In this document: one piece after another, positions 55,601 through 64,000 of the stretch
Position numbering within the stretch: the first letter of the stretch is position 1
Layout: each line of letters opens with the position of its first letter
NCBI GenBank assembly: GCA_015146655.1
Contig: VKHL01000090.1
Coordinates: 51,339-115,338 of the forward strand
Direction of reading: 5' to 3'
DNA from: Ochromonas danica
Lineage: Eukaryota > Sar > Chrysophyceae > Chromulinales > Chromulinaceae
Length of the DNA: 64,000 nt
The notes under the pieces: model-generated
Databases searched by the model: none
Told to the model about the DNA's origin: nothing
Seen by the model: the letters and a program-made list of their open reading frames with translations, nothing else
Made by a program: the position numbers and the translations under genes

Positions 55601-56265
55601 TTGAAGGAGACTGTGGCTCAATTAGAGCAAGTGATCCAGCAGCTTGTACATCATCATCAACATCTGGCTGCGAATGGCACTCATCTGAATGCCCTCGCTG
55701 GCGGAGGAAGTCTTGGTGGAGGTGTGGCTGCCCCAGCAACCCCAATGGATCTCGTCAAACAGGTTCGTTGTTATTATTACCACCAGATTCTTTGATTTTG
55801 ACTTATTTTTGGTGTTAATAGGGCAAGATTCACGAGGGTGTTCGTCGTGCCTTGGATATGAAGGATGTTGACACAATGGTCACTGTCTTGAGTCTCTTGC
55901 AACCTCAGACCGTAAATGAGCATTGCTCACCCTTGACTCGCTTGTGCATTACCCAGCAACTTGCAGCCGATATGTCTGCTAACATGCCCAAGGAAGGTCT
56001 GGGGAAGCGTGTTGATTGGATCAAGCATCTTGTTCTCTCATTGCTCAATGTTCCTCTGAAAGCTGGTTCTACGGAAGATGAGAGCTTTGCTAAGTATTTC
56101 AAGTCTATGATTTCTGTTGTCTTGCAGTCAATTAAAGCAGCTCAAGAGATGATTACACGAGCCCAGTTTGACAATGGAGAAGACGACGAGAATGAAGTTG
56201 TTATTCCTCAAAGCGCTTCTACGGATTTGCTATTGCTAGAGCATCTCATTCAAACCAAGGTTTAG
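52644..56265 (+). CDS. EDC4/Ge-1-like mRNA decapping scaffold
   Basis: Five exons (52644-52681, 52762-53336, 53410-55398, 55470-55762, 55822-56265), GT-AG introns joining in frame, 1112 aa. In animals and plants (Varicose) this protein bridges DCP1/DCP2 and organises P-bodies. The N-terminal half is a WD40-like propeller (RGHEGGILDLALSPQDH, then GLTFTPDGNHLIASVQLSD). A Ser/Pro/Thr-rich linker follows (about 480-700), then coiled coils (SQLRSVIDQENKKVLEVVLAQ, EVGGLKETVAQLEQVIQQL) and the C-terminal helical domain with GKIHEGVRRALDMKDVDTMV, LCITQQLAADM and RVDWIKHLVLSLL, which fits the EDC4 C-terminal domain. The first exon codes only for MSELFSDAFHEER. Start ATG at 52644 gives a plausible splice phase. 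Co-oriented with the coiled-coil gene 314 bp downstream. Confidence 0.8.
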
Positions 56266-56579
56266 ATAGGTTATGTAGGATGTGACATGATCTGAATAAC
56301 ACCATGTTAAAGATAGGCTATTTGCAATTGCATTTCCTTATGTCTATTGATCAAGAAAACTTAGACTACTGCATGTTTTCATAACTAGAGGGGTTATGCC
56401 AAACTGCCAAAATCCCAAAGCAAAACTCACCTGCAGTTTCCGCGTCGGTTATAAAGGTCACATATTCGTATTTAAAGTTCGCACAACAGCCTGGCAAAAC
56501 TCGAACTAATTGTCTTTCTTCCGTTGGTTTCGTTTTCGAATAGACCTGTTGCGGAGTGGATTTATTTTCTGAAGAACAA
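56266..56579. other. short spacer between EDC4-like and coiled-coil genes
   Basis: Holds the terminator of one and the promoter of the other; TCGAATAG near 56541 could be an acceptor if the next gene has a 5' exon. Confidence 0.35.
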
Positions 56580-59500
56580 ATGGATTGGTCATCTATTGAG
56601 CGAGCCATTGAAAGGCAATCCTATTCCTCCTCTCGTCAAGAGATTATAAGTGGTAAAGGAGGAGAAGGGAGGTCCTCTACTTCCCTTCTTCCACTAGGTC
56701 CTTCTTCCCATCTCAATCAACCAACGAGCAAAGCTGATGCAAGAGATCGAATTTCATCAAGTGGACAAAATCTATTCCCTCTTACTTTCTCTCACGGTGA
56801 GAAGTCATCACTCACACAGCCACTACCACCACAAGCACAAGTACAAACACAGTCAGCTAATGGCACTACCACCTTCGTCCCTTCCACCACACCATTTTCA
56901 GCTTCAGCTACAACTTCTTCAACTTCAATCTCTTCTTCAGTTTTAACAACAATCTTGGATGAAATGGCTAATATGAAACGTATCTTGAATAGTCAGAGTC
57001 ATCAAATTGATTCCTTATCCAGTCAACAAGAACAATCCATACAACAGGCTAGTCATTATTATACTCAATTAGATGATCTTCATGAACATTATCCACTCTT
57101 ATTAGCTGATGTAAAGAAATTATCATCACAATTGACAATGGTAAATCAAGATTATGAAACAATTCAAATGAAAATGAAAAAACAAGAATTTCGATTAACA
57201 AATTGTGAAGAACAACAACGATATTATCAACAATCCTTTGTTCAAAAAGATTCTTTAAAACAACTTTTAGATTCTCTTTTAGATGATTCGAAAGAGAATA
57301 AGAAAGTTAATCAAATGTTACAACAACGTCTTGAAGAAGTAAGTGGATTTGTTGAAAATTTGGTTAATGCATTATTAATACTACCACAAGCTGCTGGTGC
57401 TACTGGTAGTAGTAGTGGTAATAGTGGTAATAGTGGTAATAACAGTCAACTTTCCTTCCTTGGGATAGAAAATAGTAAACGAGATGGTGAAAACACTGTC
57501 TTACAAATTAATATTCTACAATCCATGACAAGTAGTAATCTATATAAGGAGAATATTAAGAAATTAATTACTGAAGGTCTATTAGAAGGAATTCAATCGA
57601 TTAGTCAAAAGCAGAATCGATTATTTCAAGAAAGCCTTCAATCTTCTTTATTATCGTGTATTAAAGATATGAGAGAACATAATGAATATCTTCTTCAACC
57701 ATTCTTAGAGAGTCAAGGACAACTTACTGCAAAAGTGAATAAGTACTCTGAAGAATTTGAAGGCATAAGAGAGTTACTTGGTGGTGGTAGTAGTGGTAAT
57801 AGAGTAACCTTGTCTTCATCGTTATTAAATCAGTCTACAGCGACAGCTAATGTTCGCAACGATATTGAGACTTTAACTGAGCGATTGATGATGATTGAAA
57901 AGAAAGTACAAGATAGTATTGACAATCTCTCAGAAAGCTCACGTAATGATCATTCTTCTATGATGATATCCATTCATGAGATAGAAAAGAAGTATGATAA
58001 ACAGTTATTAACCTTAGAAACAACATTAGAATTAACTAAAAACAAGACTGAAGTGATTCAAGATAGTATGAAAGTTGTTACTACCACCTATTCTACATTA
58101 GAATCTAGTCTAGATAATACTAAGAAAGAGATTAAACTCTTACAACAAGATTTGAATGCTGATGTATTCTTTCATAGTAATAAACTCATTAAAGACTTAC
58201 AAGTACAGATGAATAATATTGTTTCAGAGTATTATACTTTTAAATCATCTATGGAAAGTAATCTAACCTCTTCCTTACAAACTTTACAAAAGGAGGTTTA
58301 TCAACAAATGAGTGATCAAACAAAGAAATATGGTCTATTTATATCTTCTATAGATGAGGAGCAAAAGAAGAAAGAAGAGATTATTCAATCATTACGCGAT
58401 CAAATGAATCATCTATCACAATCTTTTCTTCCTATTAGTACTAATTATGAAAGTGTTAATGCAGATGTCAAGAAGATTTCATCCGATATTACAAGTTTAT
58501 CAGAAGATTTAATGACGAAATATGATCGAGTATTAAAAGAACGACTAGAGAATAAGAACTATTGGGAAGAAAGAGAACGAAATATGAATCAAGTCATGTT
58601 AGAGAAATATCAAAGAATTGAAAATGATGCTCAAAAATGGAATCAAAGTGTAGAAAAGTTAATTCTTGAAATCAAACAAGATCAAAGTAATCTAGATCTT
58701 CTTCATCGTATGGAAAAAGTTGAAGAGAATGTTCACAAGATATCAGTTAATCTTACAGATTATAAGGAGAATTATCTTTCTAATAATCATAAGATAGATA
58801 ATGTTGATATTCATTTAAGAAAAGAGATGGATAAGCTTAAGCAAGAAGTTTTTAAATCTCTTCATGATAATCAAGAGAAAAGTCATGTACAGTCTAAAGG
58901 AATTGATAAGAGACTCTCTGAAGTAGAAGAACAGTTACGACAAGGTCTTAACAAATCTAACCAACAAATTGATCAATGTTTGAATGACTTGAGAAAGTGT
59001 CAGATTCAAGCTATTGAAATTGAATCATCAATGGATAAATATTCCACCAAAGTTAGTCAATATCAAAACCTTCTGGAAGATATGGAGGAGAAGGTTACGA
59101 TTAAATTTGATGATCGAGTAAAGGAGACTGAAACATTGATTAAGTCTCATCAAGCAGATATTCTTCATCAACTGCAAGCAAATGAAAGCTTGTATAAGAA
59201 GGAGATTGAAAATCTTCAGGACAAAATGTCTACTCTAACACAAGAAGAAAAGAAGCACATGGAAGATTTGGAGACTAAATTGTCAGAAGAATTGAAAGTA
59301 AACAAAGATGTCATCTCTCTTCATATTGATCAAGAAGTAACTAAATTAGATGAGGATTGGCAATCGAAGCAAGAGAAAGGACAAAAGGAAATGAATGAAA
59401 GTTTGGAAACTATTCTATCTCAACATCTTCAACTATCCAATATATTGAATACTATGGAAGCCGCTCAGAATAAGATACAAGATGATGTAAATAAGAATAA

Positions 59501-61844
59501 AGACTTATTAACGTTGGAAATACTATCCATGAAAGAGAAGTCAAATGGTCAATTTAATCAACTCTTTAAGACATTTAACAATGAAATGGAAGAATTGAAA
59601 TATGAGATTCAACAATTACGAAACAAATCTCAATTATTGGAACTGTGCATTAACCAGATGTCATCCTCATCAAATAGTACCAAATCTTCTGTTGTTCCTC
59701 CTTTACCTCCTTCTTCTCAGACTAATGCAATGATGAATAACTCTATTTCCAATAACAATAAGAGTATTCCAGATACGATTCTGTCAGGTAAAGTGGAACA
59801 ATTGGAGATTCAACTACAAGGACTATTGAAACATTTCCCAGAGCAATGCGAGGATATTATTGGCAAGTATTTAACTGATCATCAACTATCTCCATCATCA
59901 ACTGGATCATCTGCTTCTGACATTCAAGTTCTTACAACGAACTTGCAGAATTTCCATAACCAGTTGACTAAACTAGAGAGCGAAGTCAGTCAGATAACGA
60001 TCAAGATTACCAGTAACATCATACTACAAGATCCTGTTTCATTTGAAAGCAAGTTAGAAAGCAAAGTTCAAGATCAACTATTGGATGAGTGGAAGAAGCA
60101 ATGCAATGACCTGGTGGCTTGCTGTGTTAAGTGTGACGATTATAACTTAGTTGTTGAAAGGTTGGAAATGCTATATAATTCAGGTTGTTTATGGCCTTAT
60201 TCGTTATGTTTGTGTATATTTAGAATACAAAAGACAACTGCTTCAATTCAATCGCAAGTGGACCTTCTTCAGGTGAGAATGACTTCTCCTGCTGTGTGGT
60301 AGTAGGTTTTGCTAACTTGTGATTTTTATGTATCGCCATGTGTACTTGGCAATAGGAGGAACTCGTGGAACTTGGTCAACAACAGCAACTATCACAACAT
60401 GTTCAGCAACCGGCTATGACCACACCGGTTAAAGCTTCCAGTCCTGCTATAGAGAAAAAGAAAGCCTTAGACTCTCCGCAAGTTGGCAAGAGTCGTAATC
60501 CTTCCATCAACAAAGGTGAGTTGCCTCGTTTGACTTTAGTCTCGCGTTATGATAGCATTTAACCTTCGTCTTATCATAGGCATTCTTCCAGCTTTGCCAC
60601 CTGAACCTAGTAATATACATACAACCAACACCAGTAACAAGGTGCTCTCTTCCAAGAGTCCTATCATTTCGAAGGAAATTGCGATTACCTCTTCTGCTAC
60701 TCCATCATCCATAAAAGCAACACAGCAAGATATAGTGAAGGAGAATATATCTTCTCAACCATCATTACATGACTCTCGTGAAGGCAGCGCTAAAGAGGCA
60801 CCCAGCACACCATTAACTGTCAAAACGAGTGCTGGAAATGATGGTGGTGGCGCTCATCTCAAAGCTATTCAGTCACCACTATCACCCAATTCTTTTGATG
60901 AAAGCAGCGATTTGCTGGGAGATTCGTTTGAGGAAAGTCAAGAGGCTGTTAATCACCAACAGACTGCTAGTTACAATAGTATCCCTGCTGCTCCTCCAGT
61001 ACCATCTTCTTTTCCAACTTTTGCTAGAGCTGGTCCAGGTACTCCATATCAACAGCATCTTGATCAAGTGTTTAAGAATCTGCATGAGTTATCTGTGGAA
61101 GAAAGCCATGAAGATGGTCAAGGAGAGTCGAATGGTAACAAAGCCAATAGTATGGAAGAGGATGATGAAGACAGCCGCATTGAAGAGGATTATGAACTTA
61201 TTCGTGACTATCAAGCTAACTTATCACATCCTTACTATCAACATAGTAACCAAGATGAGGAGAAGGAAAGCGCGGAAAAGGTAAAAGATCCAGTGAAAGA
61301 TGAAGAGTCCGAGTCCGATGAAGATGACGTGCTGAAAGTTGAAGAGGACAACAAGCTTGAGATAAGTGCCAATAGCTTTGATGAGGACTCTTATGAAGTA
61401 TCTAAAGGTCACGACGAAGAAGACGATGATGAAGAAGATGAAGATGAGGATAAAGAACGGAATGAACCAGCAAGCCTCGGAAGTCCCAACAGGTTTCCAC
61501 GTTCTGGCAACTCTTCTTCCTTCTTGCAAGGACCTACACTGGCCCATATCCCGCCCACAGTTCTGACTAACACCAGTGTCAAACTGGGTGTGTCGACTTC
61601 TTTGCTGAGCAGACCTCCCGCAACCCTTTCATCCTCTTCTTCACTTGCAATGGGGAGAAGTCCTTTGCCCTCTCCACCTGCTTATCCACCACCTTCATCT
61701 TCTTTCTCGACGACTTTGCCTCCAGCATCATCAACTTCTTCTACCACAGCTCCTGCTCCTCCTGTCCTCTCGGGATCTTTATTGACCAGATCAAGACTAG
61801 GCATACCACCCCCTTCACAAACATCGTTCTCATTTAATAGCTAA
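56580..61844 (+). CDS. large coiled-coil protein with acidic, Pro/Ser-rich C-terminus
   Basis: Three exons (56580-60272, 60356-60515, 60580-61844) in frame, about 1705 aa. ATG at 56580 (MDWSSIERAIERQS) is the first ATG after an in-frame stop at 56541. After a Ser/Thr/Gln-rich head, residues about 120-1150 are almost continuous heptad-type coiled coil rich in Gln, Lys, Glu and Leu (for example SQLTMVNQDYETIQMKMKKQ and LEDMEEKVTIKFDDRVKE), indicating a long rod. The last ~430 residues are Ser/Pro-rich with an acidic patch (DEEDDDEEDEDEDKER) and end in Ser/Thr/Pro-rich sequence. No motor or membrane segment. Such proteins serve as cytoskeletal, centrosomal or granule scaffolds; the exact role is unknown. 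Around 60182-60222 the frame reads Cys/Leu/Tyr-rich sequence unlike the rod, perhaps a 40-nt mini-intron or a read-through segment. Codon use is notably AT-rich. Confidence 0.75.
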
Positions 61845-62422
61845 TGGTCATAACCTTTAACTCAAACTCAATCCATTTAAACCTTCGTAATTATCATTCC
61901 ATCAAACTACCTCTCGAATCCTTGTTGGATTGTTAGAATAAAATAACAATAGGAGTGAACAATAAAAGAAACTGATTAGACTAGAAGGACTATAGATCTA
62001 GAGAGGCATTATATTGCAGCAGTGGGTTGTTGGATCTCTCAAAGAGTTTAACTGAAAGCCCACAGCTCGGAGCTTCTACATTGAAAGCAATATTTGTACA
62101 GTCATCTATATATTGTCTTCGTTTAAATGTTTTGAAGTTACACAAATCCAGAGGAGGAAGCTGATATTTGTGTTAATTAAGACATTTAAGTCAGTCAGTA
62201 TTCTTTAAATTAAGAAACCCCCGTAAAACCTCTTTACAAGGTGGTGAATAAAACTATAATACTGATATACTGTTTCTTTAATTGTTAGTTTCATATCTTT
62301 GAAGGTATTTCATATCTCTAAGGACTTCATTATGATATTACTTGTCAATCTTGCCACGTAGAGGCCATTAAAGATGAGATTGTATTCACAATTGTGAATC
62401 TAATAGAACTTGCAAATGAAAT
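61845..62422. other. convergent spacer
   Basis: 3' flanks of two convergent genes, AT-rich; nothing recognised. Confidence 0.45.
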
Positions 62423-63790
62423 TTAAATATAATTATTCTTCATGATGACATGGAAGGTGATAAAATCTTCACGAATACTCTGCACCTTACGAATGGTCCA
62501 AACAGCCCACCTCGCATGGCCCATGAGGGCATGTCTAAAACTCTTTGCAGCGCGCTGAAGCGAAAACGAGAGCAAGCATACAGTGGGATGAGATTTGAGA
62601 TATTCGCACACATGCTCAAACGATGCAGCAATTCCACAAAAATTCATATAGAGAAGAGTTGTAGGTGGAACTGGATAATTCTTGTCAACGATGTTTTCCT
62701 TGCGGCAAATAATTGAAGAACAACGAAATACTTTAGTATGCCAAGAATTTACTGTTTCATCTAAATCAATAAGTTCAATCTTAAGAGTCTTCAGGATGCT
62801 TTCACCACCATTACGCGAAAGAATTGCTTCAATAAATAGCAATGTAAAGCCTCCGAATCCGTCCATCAGACGAACAACTTTATGAAGAGCAGGAATAAAC
62901 ATTCCGGCTAAATATTCAGCACGAAGTTTTTGATCTTGAAGCTTCTTGTTAGGAGTTCCGTCAACCTTAACACCAAGTGTAGCATGAAGGACATTTTTGT
63001 ATTGTCTCATAAACTTGAACCAATCAAGTAAATTGTCAAAACTGGGAGGAGGAGCAATCATATGGTTTTGAGCACTTGGTTGAAGTGGATTCTTCCCTTT
63101 ATAGCAATTTTCCTGAATACAATTTGTTAGGAAGACCCCAAAATAATCCTTCTTTGCAAGAAACTTTTGATGCTCTTCATGCAAAAACTGTAGTTTATGA
63201 TGATACCTTGTGCAATATAATCTTCCGTTAGAAACATGCTTGCTGCAATTCCCCATTGCACACAGGTGGGACTGACAACTTCCCTGAAATACGCCCATAG
63301 CATAATTCGACAGAACAGGGGCAACAAACGAAGGAGGCATGGCAACTTCTACCGGACCAGTACCCATAGCAGAATTCAAGAGAAAACGGGGATCAGCAGA
63401 TGAAGGAGGCATGGCAACTTCTACCGGACCAGTACCATTAGCAGAATTCAAGAGAAAACGGGGATCAGCAGATGAAGGAGGCATGGCAAATTCTACCGGA
63501 CCAGTACCATTAGCAGAATTCAAGAGAATTTTGAATGTTTGGTAGAGGGAAGCATTAGTGTCCAAGTGTGACTTAATTTCGTCAGCTTTTTTATGGAAGT
63601 CCCCAATAGATGCTTGTTTCAAGTCAAAGTAGGATCTTATGTGGTTCAGAATAAAGTGCTTGTCCGATTTTGGTATACCATTATCATTAACGAATGTGGA
63701 CCATGGTACTAGAGTTCCATCCTTACCAAGTTTGATCTTAGCTTGGTTCTTGCCAGTTTTTACAATTTCAACTTCCTTTGGAGGGGTCAT
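62423..63790 (-). CDS. unknown protein with 24-aa tandem repeats and Cys/His knuckle
   Basis: 455 aa from the ATG at 63790; the frame remains open 43 codons further up (to a GTG at 63919) with a Lys-rich, basic segment (IKSKRKPKKKNIPTFKK), so an earlier start or upstream exon is possible. After a Lys-rich head (TLVPWSTFVNDNGIPKSDKH) come three near-identical 24-residue repeats (RFLLNSANGTGPVEVAMPPS...), then CAMGNCSKHVSNGRLYC with a nearby HH, a spacing (C-x4-C-x10-C-x3-H) that recalls the small zinc knuckles of WRKY19-like and other plant/oomycete proteins. The C-terminal 250 residues are globular, with CIQENCYKGKNPL and LLYMNFCGIAASFEH. No family recognised; a mobile-element or secreted origin cannot be excluded. 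Confidence 0.55.
   Translation of the reverse strand: MTPPKEVEIVKTGKNQAKIKLGKDGTLVPWSTFVNDNGIPKSDKHFILNHIRSYFDLKQASIGDFHKKADEIKSHLDTNASLYQTFKILLNSANGTGPVEFAMPPSSADPRFLLNSANGTGPVEVAMPPSSADPRFLLNSAMGTGPVEVAMPPSFVAPVLSNYAMGVFQGSCQSHLCAMGNCSKHVSNGRLYCTRYHHKLQFLHEEHQKFLAKKDYFGVFLTNCIQENCYKGKNPLQPSAQNHMIAPPPSFDNLLDWFKFMRQYKNVLHATLGVKVDGTPNKKLQDQKLRAEYLAGMFIPALHKVVRLMDGFGGFTLLFIEAILSRNGGESILKTLKIELIDLDETVNSWHTKVFRCSSIICRKENIVDKNYPVPPTTLLYMNFCGIAASFEHVCEYLKSHPTVCLLSFSLQRAAKSFRHALMGHARWAVWTIRKVQSIREDFITFHVIMKNNYI
63333..63532 (-). repeat. 72-bp tandem repeat, nearly three copies
   Basis: Unit starts GGAGGCATGGCAA at 63333, 63405 and 63477; copies differ by only a few bases, implying recent expansion. 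The period is 72 bp, so the reading frame is kept. Confidence 0.9.
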
Positions 63791-63922
63791 TTTGTTTGTA
63801 CTTTTCGTGTCAATTTTTTTAAAGGTCGGGATGTTTTTCTTTTTTGGTTTTCTTTTTGATTTAATATTCAGGAAAGGGAAGACAGAAGAGGAGACAGAAG
63901 AGGGGGTTAGGTTGTTCACGAT

Positions 63923-63926
<4 letters not shown>

Positions 63927-64000
<74 letters not shown>
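63927..64000. repeat. (AG)n microsatellite reaching the window edge
   Basis: At least 37 uninterrupted AG units up to the last base, in the 5' flank of the minus-strand gene (CT tract on its sense strand). The true length is unknown because the window stops inside it. Confidence 0.95.

Noticed and set aside
1-64000. CRISPR arrays, bacterial operons, rRNA genes
   Set aside because: No spaced direct repeats, no operon-style polycistrons and no rRNA-like blocks were seen; the gene set is eukaryotic.

Overview
The window looks like nuclear DNA of a unicellular eukaryote with compact, mostly GT-AG-spliced genes, at most a few introns each and AT-rich spacers. Several features fit a photosynthetic stramenopile (heterokont) or a relative: TTAGGG-type telomeric motifs, a 132-aa protein whose signal peptide ends in AHA followed by F and a Ser/Thr/Arg-rich stretch (the style of red-lineage secondary-plastid presequences), a plant-type PAP/OAS1 nucleotidyltransferase and a TDY-type ERK7-like kinase. 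The lineage call is inference; the eukaryotic nature is plain from introns and families.

Layout. 1.4-2.8 kb: ribosomal protein eL6 (+), with a candidate structured RNA in intron 2. 3.2-9.5 kb, all on minus: an ERK7/MAPK15-like kinase, threonyl-tRNA synthetase and SLX1 endonuclease. 9.6-11.7 kb: a decayed DNA transposon with almost perfect 52-bp terminal inverted repeats, followed by 3.3 kb of gene-free AT-rich DNA. 15.0-26.2 kb, minus: a poly(A)-polymerase-like nucleotidyltransferase with a prion-like tail, then a 1804-aa protein that looks like a vigilin-style array of degenerate KH repeats with a Gln/Asn tail. 27.7-29.1 kb: two small single-pass membrane proteins. 29.7-35.8 kb, minus: a 1987-aa BAT2/PRRC2/MOS1-like disordered protein. 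36.3-40.3 kb: a TraB-family membrane protein, a small probable plastid protein, a third small membrane protein related to the two above, and an unknown small acidic protein.

40.5-50.7 kb is the most dynamic part: four intact exostosin-like (GT47) glycosyltransferase genes on the minus strand plus two broken fragments, with mosaic similarity that suggests gene conversion, telomeric-repeat tracts inside the cluster, and a LINE-like tail reading in frame into the last gene. 52.6-61.8 kb, plus: an EDC4/Ge-1-like decapping scaffold and a 1705-aa coiled-coil protein. 62.4-63.8 kb, minus: an unknown protein with 24-residue tandem repeats and a possible zinc knuckle. The window ends inside an (AG)n tract.

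Taken together, many of the large genes (nucleotidyltransferase, KH-like protein, BAT2-like protein, EDC4) belong to cytoplasmic mRNA metabolism and RNA granules and carry long low-complexity tails. The GT47 array is a lineage-specific expansion of secretory-pathway glycosyltransferases. Gene models, exon borders and functions were read by eye; no database search was possible.
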